A stretch of 64,000 nt of DNA. Source: GWE2-51-13 sp041736705. GTDB taxonomy: Bacteria; Bacillota_I; Bacilli_A; Erysipelotrichales; Erysipelotrichaceae. The stretch spans positions 1 to 64,000 of the forward strand of contig JBGSTC010000020.1 of NCBI GenBank assembly GCA_041736705.1, given 5' to 3'. This document shows positions 23,955 to 33,218 of this stretch, in pieces (within the stretch, counting starts at the first letter, position 1; the number at the start of each line of letters is the position of its first letter). Both the position numbers and the translations under genes were made by a program. The notes under the pieces were generated by a model. It was not told the DNA's origin and searched no databases. It worked only from the letters and a program-made list of their open reading frames with translations.

Positions 23955-25412
23955 ATGAACAACGTCAGAACACGCTTCGCGCCAAGCCCCACAGGATACA
24001 TGCATATCGGGAACCTGCGTACCGCGCTGTATGAATATCTGGTCGCCAAAGGACAAGGCGGCGATTTCATCCTGCGCATCGAGGATACCGACCAAAACCG
24101 CTATGTGGAAGGCGCCATCGAGATCATCTATGATACCTTGAGGTCGGTCGGGTTGATCCACGACGAAGGACCGGATGTTGGCGGGGACTTCGGACCCTAT
24201 ACCCAATCCGAAAGACTGGGCATCTATAAAGAATACGCCGTCAAACTCATCGAAAACGGCGGGGCGCATTACTGTTTCTGCAGCGAAGAGGACATCGCGA
24301 AACAACGCGAAGACGCCGAAGCCGCGGGGACCCCGTTTAAATTCCGAGACCCCTGCCACCGCTATACGCCCACCGAGGCGCAAGCCAAGGTCGACGCCGG
24401 GTCGTCGTTTGTCGTCCGTCAAACCATCAAACCGGGGGAACCCTGCGTCTATCATGACGAAGTCTACGGCGAGATCACGGTCGAACGCGACATCCTCGAT
24501 GAAAGCATTCTATTAAAGTCGGACGGATTCGCCACCTACAACTTCGCCAACGTCATCGACGACCATCTGATGGCCATCACGCATGTCGTGCGCGGAAACG
24601 AATACCTTTCCTCGACCCCGAAATACAACCTGATCTACGATAGTTTCGGATGGCAACGTCCGACCTATGTGCATTTGCCTCCCGTCATGAAGGATGAACA
24701 GAACAAGCTGTCCAAACGCAACGGGGATGCGTCGTTCCAGGATTTGGTTTCCAAAGGCTATCTCGGGAAAGCGGTCCTCAACTACATCGCCCTTTTGGGA
24801 TGGAGTCCGGAGACCGAACAGGAAATCTACACCTTGGAAGAATTGACGAAGGCGTTCTCGGTCGCGCGGTGTTCGAAATCGCCGGCGATCTTCGATATCG
24901 AGAAACTCAAATGGATGAACGGCATGTACCTGCGTGCCTTGAGCCTGGATGAGTTCCATGAACTCGCCCTGCCTTGGTTGAATCAAGCCATCCATCGCGT
25001 CTGCGACCTGAAGGAAGTCTCCAAGATCCTTCAACAGCGGGTTTCCGTGTTGGGTGAGATCCCGGAAATGGTCGATTTCATCGATGAACTGCCGGAATAC
25101 GACGTAGAGATGTATTTCCACAAGAAGATGAAGACGGATAAGGAAATCTGCATCCGCGCACTGGAAGCTTCCCTTGAGGTTTACCATGCGATCCAAAATT
25201 GGGAGAGCGTCGATGAACTGCAGGCGAGCATCCAAGCTCTGCCGGAGAAACTCGGGATCAAGAACGGACAGGTCTACTGGCCGATCCGCACCGCGATGAC
25301 CGGTAAACAATTCACTCCCGGAGGAGCGCTTGAAATGCCGTACATCCTGGGTAAGGAAGAAGCGATCCATCGTACGAAAGTCGGTCTACATAAACTCAGA
25401 GAGATCAAATAG
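23955..25412 (+). CDS. gltX: Glutamyl-tRNA synthetase, probably non-discriminating
   Basis: A 485-residue class I synthetase. FAPSPTGYMHIGNLRTALYEYL carries the HIGH-like motif, GGDFILRIEDTDQNRYVEGA follows, and EQNKLSKRNGDAS is the KMSKS-like loop. The helical anticodon-binding half is complete. ATG 23955 follows AAGGGAG; a long upstream reading lacks conservation. GatCAB is encoded downstream and no glutaminyl-tRNA synthetase is seen, so the enzyme probably charges both tRNA-Glu and tRNA-Gln, the usual Gram-positive situation. A TATAAT at 23925-23930 may be its -10. Confidence 0.96.
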   Translation: MNNVRTRFAPSPTGYMHIGNLRTALYEYLVAKGQGGDFILRIEDTDQNRYVEGAIEIIYDTLRSVGLIHDEGPDVGGDFGPYTQSERLGIYKEYAVKLIENGGAHYCFCSEEDIAKQREDAEAAGTPFKFRDPCHRYTPTEAQAKVDAGSSFVVRQTIKPGEPCVYHDEVYGEITVERDILDESILLKSDGFATYNFANVIDDHLMAITHVVRGNEYLSSTPKYNLIYDSFGWQRPTYVHLPPVMKDEQNKLSKRNGDASFQDLVSKGYLGKAVLNYIALLGWSPETEQEIYTLEELTKAFSVARCSKSPAIFDIEKLKWMNGMYLRALSLDEFHELALPWLNQAIHRVCDLKEVSKILQQRVSVLGEIPEMVDFIDELPEYDVEMYFHKKMKTDKEICIRALEASLEVYHAIQNWESVDELQASIQALPEKLGIKNGQVYWPIRTAMTGKQFTPGGALEMPYILGKEEAIHRTKVGLHKLREIK

Positions 25413-25434
25413 CCCCGTCAAACGGGCTTTTTTC
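25411..25434 (+). terminator. Terminator of gltX
   Basis: AGCCC and GGGCT arms around CCGTCAAAC-type loop, then TTTTTT. Confidence 0.85.
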
Positions 25435-25520
25435 ATGATTTCGTGGACGATCGAAAGAAGTGCTTGCGGCGAGGTTGAACTCCACTTATAATGGACACAA
25501 TTGACGCTAAGGGGAAACGT

Positions 25521-26414
25521 ATGAAGGATAAGAAATCAAACAAAGGGTTCACATTGGTCGAACTCATCGTCGTCATCGCGATTCTGGCGGTCCTCGTCCT
25601 AATCCTGATCCCAAACATCACGGGATACATCGCGAAAGCGCAGGAATCCGTCTGTCTCAGTAATCGCGGGACACTGAAGCGGATCTATTCGGGATACACG
25701 ATCCTGGAGCACAAGAGCGTCGCAGACAATACGGTCGGCGTCGGGTTTTTGGCGGACGAAGGGTATCTCAACGAAGCGCAGGCGCAAAGCGACGCCTTGA
25801 ACGGAATGATCTGGCGCGTCTATGAGAACGGCGCGGTGGATGTGTTCTGCGCTGAAGGGGAAGCCGAGGTCGCGACCTATCTCTTCCACAGTCCGTTTGA
25901 TACCATGGACGACATCAAGGTATTGACCGGATCCTGGGAAGTGGTCGACGGCGTGTTGAAACCGGCCAAGAACGGCGAGAACCGGGCGATCTTCGAAGGG
26001 ACCTCGGGTACGGACTATACGGTGGAAATGAACGCGGTCTATCTCTCCGGCGCAAAAGGCCAAAGCGGCTACGGTATCTATTATCGCGCAAGCGAGGCGT
26101 CCGCCATCAGCGGTTATGCCTTCCAATACGACCCCGGGGCAGGCAACGCCTTCGTGGTCCGGGAAGTCGTCAACGGGAAAGAAACGGGGACGATCCAACG
26201 GGTCACGATGACAAGCACGATGGGGAAGGATTTCGACATCACCGAACCCCACGACATCAAGATCGAAGTCGTCGGCGACAAGCATGTGATCAGCGTCGAC
26301 GGCAAGAAAGTGTTGGAATTCGCGGACGATACCTTCCAAAGCGGATCGGTCGGCGTCCGGACCTGGAATGATTCCAACGTCCTCTTCGACGAAGTCACCG
26401 TCACAAAAAAGTAA
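25521..26414 (+). CDS. Stand-alone prepilin with a beta-sandwich-like C-terminal domain
   Basis: A 297-residue protein. KGFTLVELIVVIAILAVLVLILIPNITGYI is a canonical pseudopilin or type IVa pilin helix with Glu at +5; a short pilin-like head follows (CLSNRGTLKRIYSGYTI to about 120). From about 135 (LTGSWEVVDGVLKPAKNGEN) to the end (GSVGVRTWNDSNVLFDEVTVTKK) the sequence matches the pattern of concanavalin-like glucanase/DUF1080-type jelly-roll domains. ATG 25521 follows AAGGGGAAA. It lies 20 kb from the pilin operon and is monocistronic with its own terminator. Binding of carbohydrate is possible but unproven. Confidence 0.8.
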   Translation: MKDKKSNKGFTLVELIVVIAILAVLVLILIPNITGYIAKAQESVCLSNRGTLKRIYSGYTILEHKSVADNTVGVGFLADEGYLNEAQAQSDALNGMIWRVYENGAVDVFCAEGEAEVATYLFHSPFDTMDDIKVLTGSWEVVDGVLKPAKNGENRAIFEGTSGTDYTVEMNAVYLSGAKGQSGYGIYYRASEASAISGYAFQYDPGAGNAFVVREVVNGKETGTIQRVTMTSTMGKDFDITEPHDIKIEVVGDKHVISVDGKKVLEFADDTFQSGSVGVRTWNDSNVLFDEVTVTKK

Positions 26415-26437
26415 GCACGTCCATCGACGTGCTTTTT
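26413..26437 (+). terminator. Terminator of the stand-alone prepilin gene, probably bidirectional
   Basis: AGCACGTC, loop CATC, GACGTGCT, then TTTT. The opposite strand carries a T-run three bases further on, so it may also serve the convergent gene. Confidence 0.85.
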
Positions 26438-26915
26438 AGTCCGCTAGTTCTTTTTGGTTCCCTATGAAGGTCTGAAGGGATTCGATCTGCAATCTGCGCT
26501 CTCTAACGACCGCTTCCAGGTCGCCTTGATGTTTCTGGTTGATCGCCTTGATCGCATAGTCGGCCATGACCTGGGCATGTTCGCGCATATGCGCCACGCC
26601 GACGGCTTGCCCGCATACCCTCAAGATGGAAATCTTCACCGGATCCTGGACGGAATCGACCAGTTGGTGGACGGCGAACCCGGCGACCCGGACATCGTAC
26701 GCCCTTACTTCGCCTTTCGTTTTCGCAAGAGCGGTTTTAAACGCCGCATCGATCGTCTTCGTTTCAAGTTCGCTCAACTGTACTTCTTTCAGGTTCCTTC
26801 TCGCCACGTCGATCGACCATTCCACAAGCAAAGCTTGGCTGCTTGAAAGGATCAAGGTCTCCAATTCCTGACGTAATGCCGGTTCATCCTGGATTCTGAG
26901 TTTCGATTTCGCCAT
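26436..26915 (-). CDS. Putative immunity-protein-like (Imm-5-type) helical protein
   Basis: A 159-residue, fully helical soluble protein. The C-terminal half, with FAVHQLVDSV and CGQAVGVAHMREHAQVMADY, looks like the HAAAR and AGQAVATAHMxxHALGAxxYA pattern of proteins annotated as putative immunity protein (Imm-5-like). This is recognition by eye only. No toxin gene is adjacent. The start ATG 26915 follows AAAGGAGG, but only 15 bases separate it from the tRNA-Glu terminator, so its transcription probably depends on read-through from the tRNA promoter. Confidence 0.6.
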   Translation of the reverse strand: MAKSKLRIQDEPALRQELETLILSSSQALLVEWSIDVARRNLKEVQLSELETKTIDAAFKTALAKTKGEVRAYDVRVAGFAVHQLVDSVQDPVKISILRVCGQAVGVAHMREHAQVMADYAIKAINQKHQGDLEAVVRERRLQIESLQTFIGNQKELAD

Positions 26916-26930
26916 GTGGCCTCCTTTATG

Positions 26931-26953
26931 AAAAGACGACAGTGCCTGTCGTC
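26931..26953 (-). terminator. Terminator-like hairpin after tRNA-Glu
   Basis: GACGACAG / CTGTCGTC with loop TGC, followed on the minus strand by TTTT. It sits between tRNA-Glu and the following gene. Confidence 0.75.
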
Positions 26954-26964
26954 CGTGGTTACGA

Positions 26965-27040
26965 TGGTAGCCCGTACGGGGTTCGAACCCGCGAATCCAT
27001 GCGTGAGAGGCATGTGAGTTAACCGCTTCTCCAACGGGCC
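26965..27040 (-). tRNA. tRNA-Glu (anticodon CTC)
   Basis: On the minus strand acceptor GGCCCGT / ACGGGCT, D-arm GGAGAAGCGGTTAACTC, anticodon arm CATGC-CTCTCAC-GCATG (anticodon CTC), T-arm GCGGG-TTCGAAC-CCCGT, discriminator A and encoded CCA. It reads GAG. Confidence 0.95.
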
Positions 27041-27052
27041 GTGTCTTTACTT

Positions 27053-27081
27053 ATTTTACGACCAAGCGGAAGGAATATCAA
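27053..27081 (-). promoter_or_regulatory. Promoter of tRNA-Glu
   Basis: On the minus strand TTGATA (27076-27081), 17-bp spacer, TAAAAT (27053-27058). Confidence 0.75.
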
Positions 27082-27183
27082 GAACTGCTTTTCTTAGGGT
27101 TTTAATCGAATGTTAATCCTTTGGAAAAGGAATCTCAATCTAGCTTTGGTAAACTCGACCTTGTGAAAGCGAGGACAAACAAG

Positions 27184-27594
27184 ATGAAGAAAGCGGTGAA
27201 GATCGGGTTGGGAAGTATCGGCGGATTGGCCGTGCTGTATGGAATAATGGAAGGGAAGGAAATCTTGGATTATCAGGCGAAGATGAAGAAGCTCGAGATC
27301 GAGACCTTGGATGTCTCAACTGTGAAAGATGGTGTCTATGAAGGAAGTTACGATGCGAACGTGATTTCCGCAAGCGTTAAGGTAACCATGAGCACGGAGA
27401 AGATCGAATCGATCGAATTGACTTCGCATAAATACGATCGGGGCGGATCGGCGATCGCGATTATCGACGAAGTGATCCAGGCGCAATCGTTGGACGTCGA
27501 CGTTGTCAGCGGGGCGACCAACAGCAGTAAGACGATCCTCAAAGCGATCGAAAACGCCTTGCGCAGCGATCCGATCGAATCGTCCAAAGAATGA
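27184..27594 (+). CDS. Membrane-anchored FMN-binding domain protein (paralogue)
   Basis: A 136-residue protein with a basic start, one membrane helix (IGLGSIGGLAVLYGIMEG) and an FMN_bind domain. VDVVSGATNSSKTILKAIENAL carries the flavinylation pattern GATxS. It aligns over its whole length with the protein at 17636-18019 (shared VKDGVYEGS-like, SLDVDVVSGAT blocks). ATG 27184 follows AGCGAGGA; an upstream TTG at 27121 is unlikely. It stands alone ahead of the pcrA operon. Role in extracytoplasmic redox is inferred. Confidence 0.83.
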   Translation: MKKAVKIGLGSIGGLAVLYGIMEGKEILDYQAKMKKLEIETLDVSTVKDGVYEGSYDANVISASVKVTMSTEKIESIELTSHKYDRGGSAIAIIDEVIQAQSLDVDVVSGATNSSKTILKAIENALRSDPIESSKE

Positions 27595-27663
27595 CACAGA
27601 AGCTTCGAAGCATGGCCAATCCGCCGAAGATGGCGTCCCGTACTGTTAAGAAAGGGTGAAGTT

Positions 27664-27672
27664 TGGTATAAT
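27664..27672 (+). promoter_or_regulatory. Extended -10 promoter of the pcrA operon
   Basis: TGGTATAAT at 27664-27672 matches TGnTATAAT; the -35 region (near 27644) is weak, which is common with extended -10 promoters. The gene starts 18 bases later. Confidence 0.65.
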
Positions 27673-27689
27673 GTTTCGGAGGTGATGAC

Positions 27690-29855
27690 ATGTCTTTTTT
27701 AGAGAATCTAAATGCGAATCAAAAACAGGCGGTCTTGACGAAAAGCCGCTATGTTCGTGTCATCGCGGGTGCCGGAAGCGGTAAGACGAGGGTATTGACC
27801 ACCCGGATCGTCCATTTGGTGGAAGACCTGGGCGTAGCGGCGAATTCGATCGTCGCGATCACCTTCACCAACAAGGCCGCCAATGAAATGAAGGCGCGGA
27901 TCCAGCGCATGCTGGGGGATGTCTCCTCGGGGGTCCACCTAAGCACCATCCACTCCCTTTGCGTGCGGATCTTACGGGAAGATTGCCCGGCGATGAACCT
28001 GCCGCGCAATTTCACGGTGTTGGACCAGGACGACCAGAAGAGCATTTTGAAGGAAGCGTACAAAGAAATCGGACTCGATCGGCAGAAATACAGCCTCAGT
28101 TCGATGCTGGATTATATCGGAAACAACAAAGGTGCGGAAATCACGGTCGAACGCGCCATGATCCTGGCCGGGGAACACTTCGGCGAAAAGGAAAAAGCAC
28201 GGGTCTATGAGTATTACGTCAATCGCCAAAAGGAGCTCTATGCGCTGGATTTCGACGACTTGCTTTTGGTGACGGTCAAGATGTTCGACCTATTCATGGA
28301 CATCAAGCGCAAGTGGCAGCGCCGTTTTTCCTTCATCCACGTGGATGAATTCCAAGACATCGACAAGGTCCAATACAAGCTGATCAAACAATTGGCGGGG
28401 ACCGAGAACGAAATCTATGTGGTCGGCGACCCCGACCAGACCATCTATACCTGGCGCGGTGCCGACGTCAACATCATCATGGACTTCGAAAAGGAATTCA
28501 CCCCGACGGAAACCATCATCCTGAACGAAAACTACCGTTCGACCCCCGACATTCTCAACGGGGCCAACTCGATGATCAAAAACAACAAATACCGGGTCGA
28601 GAAAGACCTGTATACCAACCGTTCCCCCCTTGAGAAAATCACGCACAGCACTTTCCCGGGGGAAGAACACGAGGCAAGATGGGTCGCGGAGAAATGCAAG
28701 CAACTCAAAAGCCAAGGCCAAACTTATTTAAGCATGGCGATCCTCTACCGTTCCAACTATCTTTCCCGTTCGATCGAAAAAGGCTTGATCGAAGCGCATA
28801 TCCCCTACATCATCTATGGCGGGACACGCTTCTTCGAACGCGAGGAAGTCAAGGACATGCTGAGTTATCTACGCATGATCACCCATGGCGACGACCTCGC
28901 CCTGATCCGCTCCATCAATAAACCCAGAAGAGGCATCGGGGATAAGACGCTGGATACCCTACGCGAGGCTTCCAAGCGCAATAACCGCTCGATGTACGAT
29001 GAAATGAAGGCCGAGCGTCACTTCAGCGGGAAGATGCAAAGTTCCCTCGATAAGTACTGCGTCATGATCGAGAAATGGCGTGCCAAAGCATCGGAATGCA
29101 CCTTGATCCAACTTTTGGAGATGGTCGCCAACGAGAGCGGACTCAAGGCGCTGTTGGAAGAGAACCACGAGGTCGACCGTTTGGAAAACATCAAGGAACT
29201 CATCAACGATGTCGAAACCTTCTCCCTCAATTATCCCGATTCGAAATTGGACGAATACCTCCAAATGGTCAGTTTGTACGGCGACCGCTCCGAAATCATG
29301 GGCGGGGATTTCGTCCAACTCATGACCGTGCATGCGGCCAAAGGTCTGGAATTCGACACGGTCTTCGTGGTCGGTCTCAGCGACGGCGTGTTCCCCAACG
29401 AACGTGCCATGAGCGAAGGCCATCGCGGCATCGAAGAAGAGCGGCGTCTGGCCTATGTGGCGTATACCCGTGCCCGCAATAAGCTCTACCTGACCGACAG
29501 TCAGGGTTTCAGTATGATCTTGGGTAAACCCCGGACGCGTTCGCGTTTCGTGGACGAAGTCGACGAGGACCACATCGAACACATCGGCGTCAACTTCGAA
29601 TATGCCGTACCGAAAGAAACCAAACTCAAGTTCACCGAGAAAGTCTTCGCGACCAGTTTCCCTGACGAAACCGTCAAGAAACCCCGCGTTAAAATCAAGA
29701 AGGGGGATTTCGTCTCCCATCCCCAATACGGGAAAGGCATCGTCATCAAGTTGGGCGCCGACGGGATCGCCGACATCGCGTTTGATTTCCCCCACGGTGT
29801 CAAACGCATCATGGCCGCCCATCCCTCGCTGAGTAAAGAAGGAGGCGTGGCATGA
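27690..29855 (+). CDS. pcrA: ATP-dependent DNA helicase PcrA
   Basis: A 721-residue UvrD/Rep-type SF1A 3'-5' helicase for repair and rolling-circle replication. Walker A GAGSGKT (K32), motif Ia AITFTNKAANEMKARI, motif II FIHVDEFQDID, motif III GDPDQTIYTWRGAD, motif V LMTVHAAKGLEFDTVFVVGL and motif VI AYVAYTRARNKLYL are all seen. The C-terminal tail ends in the tudor-like VKIKKGDFVSHPQYGKG domain typical of PcrA. ATG 27690 follows GGAGGTGATGAC. It overlaps ligA by four bases. Confidence 0.97.
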   Translation: MSFLENLNANQKQAVLTKSRYVRVIAGAGSGKTRVLTTRIVHLVEDLGVAANSIVAITFTNKAANEMKARIQRMLGDVSSGVHLSTIHSLCVRILREDCPAMNLPRNFTVLDQDDQKSILKEAYKEIGLDRQKYSLSSMLDYIGNNKGAEITVERAMILAGEHFGEKEKARVYEYYVNRQKELYALDFDDLLLVTVKMFDLFMDIKRKWQRRFSFIHVDEFQDIDKVQYKLIKQLAGTENEIYVVGDPDQTIYTWRGADVNIIMDFEKEFTPTETIILNENYRSTPDILNGANSMIKNNKYRVEKDLYTNRSPLEKITHSTFPGEEHEARWVAEKCKQLKSQGQTYLSMAILYRSNYLSRSIEKGLIEAHIPYIIYGGTRFFEREEVKDMLSYLRMITHGDDLALIRSINKPRRGIGDKTLDTLREASKRNNRSMYDEMKAERHFSGKMQSSLDKYCVMIEKWRAKASECTLIQLLEMVANESGLKALLEENHEVDRLENIKELINDVETFSLNYPDSKLDEYLQMVSLYGDRSEIMGGDFVQLMTVHAAKGLEFDTVFVVGLSDGVFPNERAMSEGHRGIEEERRLAYVAYTRARNKLYLTDSQGFSMILGKPRTRSRFVDEVDEDHIEHIGVNFEYAVPKETKLKFTEKVFATSFPDETVKKPRVKIKKGDFVSHPQYGKGIVIKLGADGIADIAFDFPHGVKRIMAAHPSLSKEGGVA

Positions 29856-31840
29856 GTAAAGAAAGAATCGACGCGTTGCGTCGCTTGATCCGCCAATACA
29901 ACACCGAATACTACGCCTACGACCAACCTTCCGTATCGGATGCGGAATACGACCGGGTCATGCATGAACTCCAGGAATTGGAAAAACAATTCCCCGAGTA
30001 CGACGACCCCGATTCCCCCAGCCAAAAGGTCGGCGGGGCGATCCTGGATTCCTTCCGCAAAATCAAACACAAACGCCCCATGCTGAGCCTGGGGAACGTC
30101 TATAACCGCGACGAAGTGCTTGCCTTCGTCCAACGGGTCAAAGAAGAAACGGGAAGTGAAGACATCGTCGTCGAACTGAAGATCGACGGGTTGGCGATGT
30201 CCGTCTGGTATGCGGAAAAGAAACTGAACTATGCGGTGACGCGCGGCGACGGGGAAGTCGGCGAAGACGTCACCCATAACGTAAAGACCATCAAATCCCT
30301 GCCGACGACCCTCGACATCGAAAATGAAATCGAAATTCGCGGGGAAGTCTATCTACCCAAGAAAAACTTCGACGAAATCAACCGGATCAAGAACGAGGCG
30401 GGCGAAGAACTCTTCGCCAACCCGCGCAACGCGGCTTCCGGGACCATCCGTCAACTGGATTCCTCGATCGCTGCGAAACGCGGTCTGGATGCCTTCTGGT
30501 ACTATTTCCCCGATGCGGAATCGTTCGGGTTGAATTCGCACTACGAGTCCCTTCAATGGCTGAAAGCCAAAGGATTCAAGACGAATCCGTATACGAAACG
30601 ATGCAAGGGAAGTGATGAAGTCTGGGAAGCGATCGAAGGGTTCACCGCCCTGCGTAGCGAGCTCCCGTATGAAATCGACGGGATCGTCCTGAAGGCCGAT
30701 CGCTTCGCGGATCAGAAAACGATGGGCTATACCGCGCGGACACCGCGTTGGGCCAGCGCCTATAAATTCCCGGCGGAAGAAGCGACTACACGCTTGGTCG
30801 ACATCTTCATCACGGTCGGACGAACGGGGCGGATCACGCCCAATGCGAAACTGGAACCCGTACGCTTGGCCGGGACGTCCGTCGCCTTCGCCACCTTGCA
30901 CAACCAAGACAACATCGCCGATAAAGACATCCGGATCCACGATTTCGTCGTCGTACGTAAAGCCGGGGAAATCATCCCCGAAGTCGTACGCAGTCTTGCG
31001 GAGAAACGCGACGGATCCCAAATCCCTTATATTTTTCCAGAAACCTGCCCGAGTTGCGGCGGTAAACTGGAACGATTGCCACAAGAAGCCTCGCACTATT
31101 GCATCAATCCCGATTGCCCCGCCCGGGTCATCGAATCCATCCAGCACTTCGCCTCGCGCGATGCGATGAACATCGAAGGCTTGGGGTATAAAACGGTCGA
31201 ACAATTCCATTCCCTAGGGATACTGGAAACGATCGAATCGATCTACACCTTGAAAGACCGTCGGGAAGAACTGGTTTCTTTACCGGGATGGAAAGAGAAA
31301 TCGATCGATAAACTTTTGAATGCGATCGAGACGTCCAAACAGAATTCACTTGAGAAACTCCTGACCGGACTAGGGATACGACAGGTCGGGGAGAAAGCCG
31401 CCCGATCGCTGGCGATCCATTTCGAAACACTGGAGAATCTGCAGGATGCGGATGAGGAAACCTTGTCGCACATCGACGATGTCGGCGGGATCACCGCGTC
31501 GTCCATCCGCTCGTTCTTCGTCGAAGAACACAACATCGACCTACTCAATCGTTTGAAAATCCACGGGGTCAATACGACCTGCTTGATCCCCAAACCCAAA
31601 CAAAGCCGTTTCAGCGGGCTTAGCGTCGTGGTGACGGGAAGCATCGAAGGGATGGGACGATCCGAGGCGGAAGCATGGCTGGCGAACGCCGGGGCGAAAG
31701 TATCCTCCGCGGTATCGAAGAAGACCGACCTGGTGGTCTATGGCGAAGCCGCCGGATCCAAATTACAAAAAGCGCGCGAACTCGGGGTTTCCGTGATGAG
31801 CGCGGATGAATTCCTCGAGGAGGTGAAACGCGATGCGTAG
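29852..31840 (+). CDS. ligA: NAD+-dependent DNA ligase
   Basis: A 662-residue ligase that seals nicks in replication and repair. Domain Ia with YNTEYYAYDQPSVSDAEYDR, adenylation lysine K110 in VELKIDGLAMS, EIRGEVYLP, OB-fold segment VGRTGRITPNAKLEP, four-cysteine zinc finger CPSCGG ... CINPDCP, helix-hairpin-helix region and a C-terminal BRCT domain (RFSGLSVVVTGSIEGMGR). Complete and of standard length. It overlaps pcrA (ATGA) and camS (eight bases). Confidence 0.97.
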   Translation: MSKERIDALRRLIRQYNTEYYAYDQPSVSDAEYDRVMHELQELEKQFPEYDDPDSPSQKVGGAILDSFRKIKHKRPMLSLGNVYNRDEVLAFVQRVKEETGSEDIVVELKIDGLAMSVWYAEKKLNYAVTRGDGEVGEDVTHNVKTIKSLPTTLDIENEIEIRGEVYLPKKNFDEINRIKNEAGEELFANPRNAASGTIRQLDSSIAAKRGLDAFWYYFPDAESFGLNSHYESLQWLKAKGFKTNPYTKRCKGSDEVWEAIEGFTALRSELPYEIDGIVLKADRFADQKTMGYTARTPRWASAYKFPAEEATTRLVDIFITVGRTGRITPNAKLEPVRLAGTSVAFATLHNQDNIADKDIRIHDFVVVRKAGEIIPEVVRSLAEKRDGSQIPYIFPETCPSCGGKLERLPQEASHYCINPDCPARVIESIQHFASRDAMNIEGLGYKTVEQFHSLGILETIESIYTLKDRREELVSLPGWKEKSIDKLLNAIETSKQNSLEKLLTGLGIRQVGEKAARSLAIHFETLENLQDADEETLSHIDDVGGITASSIRSFFVEEHNIDLLNRLKIHGVNTTCLIPKPKQSRFSGLSVVVTGSIEGMGRSEAEAWLANAGAKVSSAVSKKTDLVVYGEAAGSKLQKARELGVSVMSADEFLEEVKRDA

Positions 31841-32915
31841 ACGATGGATGATTGGTCTTGCGATCCTGCTGGTTTTGGCGGGATGTTCGAAGCCGATCGA
31901 AGAAGACCCCAACGACATCATCGTCCCTGCGATCGAAAAAGGGGAATACGCGATGTTGATCCCGTTCGACAGCAGTGAAACCAGGCAATATCACGGGACC
32001 TATCTCGGAAGAATGGATATCATGGAAATCGGCAGCCGTCTGGAAGAGAAATCGAAGGAACATTTCCCGACCGACGACTTCATCCTGGGTGAAGGACAGG
32101 TCTTGAACCTGTCGAAACTTTCATCGTTGGTGAAGCGCGAAAGCACCGAAAACCCGCAAGGGCTTAACCCGCCCAAAGGCAGCCAATTCCCCACCGGCGT
32201 CGGGTCGATCAGCGTCTTGGACGCGGTCGTCGTCGCGGATGTCATCGAACTGAACTTCTACACGGGAAGCGCAAGCAATCCGAAACTGGCCGGACTGTCC
32301 TTCGCGATCGTCCTCAACCAAACCTTGACCAGCATGGAAAACAATGTCGCCGTACAACGATCCATCAGTGATCAGCGGCTTTATGAATACGGGACGGACA
32401 TGGGAAGGAAACTCGAAGCCTATCTCCGTAAAATCCCCGATATGGAAAACATCCCCATCTACATCACCCTGTATAACAGTTCCAGCGCGGATGCGACCTT
32501 GCCGGGCAAGTTCATCGCCGACGGTTATTTCACCGGACGGGCGGGACAGTTCGCCAAGAACACCGAACAATGGGTGCTCTTCCCCAGCGATGCGGCGGAA
32601 ACCCTGGACAGCGTCACTTCGTCCGAAATGAAATCGGTACGGACCGCGCTGAAAGAGTTCATCCCGGAAACCATCGCCATCGTCGGTCAGGCGCGCTATG
32701 TCGACCGCAAACTGGATTTCCTACGAATCAACGTGGTCATCCAGGCGAAAACCTACGCCGAGATCCATGCGTTGACGCAATATCTCGGAAGTCTGCTTGA
32801 GAATTTCTCGGACAAAGGCGCGGTCATCGTCGCCAATGTGAAGAACTACAACGACACGGTCGCGATCATCCAACGCGATGCGGACGGCGATTTGACCGTC
32901 ATCTATACGTATTAG
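31833..32915 (+). CDS. camS: CamS-family lipoprotein
   Basis: A 360-residue lipoprotein with a basic start, hydrophobic core and lipobox LAGC (Cys about 18), so it should be lipidated and outside the membrane. LGRMDIMEIGSRLEEKSKEHF, the GEGQVLNLSKLSSLVKR segment and the middle DVIELNFYTGS region fit the CamS family, whose signal peptide in enterococci yields a sex pheromone. The gene position between ligA and gatC is the family's conserved location. Molecular role is unknown. Confidence 0.88.
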   Translation: MRRRWMIGLAILLVLAGCSKPIEEDPNDIIVPAIEKGEYAMLIPFDSSETRQYHGTYLGRMDIMEIGSRLEEKSKEHFPTDDFILGEGQVLNLSKLSSLVKRESTENPQGLNPPKGSQFPTGVGSISVLDAVVVADVIELNFYTGSASNPKLAGLSFAIVLNQTLTSMENNVAVQRSISDQRLYEYGTDMGRKLEAYLRKIPDMENIPIYITLYNSSSADATLPGKFIADGYFTGRAGQFAKNTEQWVLFPSDAAETLDSVTSSEMKSVRTALKEFIPETIAIVGQARYVDRKLDFLRINVVIQAKTYAEIHALTQYLGSLLENFSDKGAVIVANVKNYNDTVAIIQRDADGDLTVIYTY

Positions 32916-32924
32916 GAGGCACCC

Positions 32925-33218
32925 ATGAATCGATACGAACCTGAATATTTTATGACGTTGGCGAAACAACTGCGTTTTTCGCTCAGCGACGAGGAAGCCC
33001 GCGCCATCGCCGATGAATTCGGCGTGTTGCTCGACCAAATGGATTTATTGGACAAGATCGATACCGAAGGGGTGGAAGAAATGGTCTACCCGATCGAAGA
33101 AGAAACCAGTTTCATGCGTGACGACGAAGTCGGGCATACCTTCACCGTCGAACAAGCGCTTTTCAACGCACCGCGTCAAGCCAACGATCACTTCGTGACC
33201 GTGAAGGTGGTCGGATGA
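32925..33218 (+). CDS. gatC: Asp-tRNA(Asn)/Glu-tRNA(Gln) amidotransferase subunit C
   Basis: A 97-residue subunit that bridges GatA and GatB. LAKQLRFSLSDEEARAIADEFGVLLDQMDLLDKIDTEGVEEM is the typical helical start, and MRDDEVGHTFTVEQALFNAP is the conserved C-terminal motif (RxDxx ... nAP). ATG 32925 follows GGAGG. It overlaps gatA by four bases. Confidence 0.95.
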   Translation: MNRYEPEYFMTLAKQLRFSLSDEEARAIADEFGVLLDQMDLLDKIDTEGVEEMVYPIEEETSFMRDDEVGHTFTVEQALFNAPRQANDHFVTVKVVG

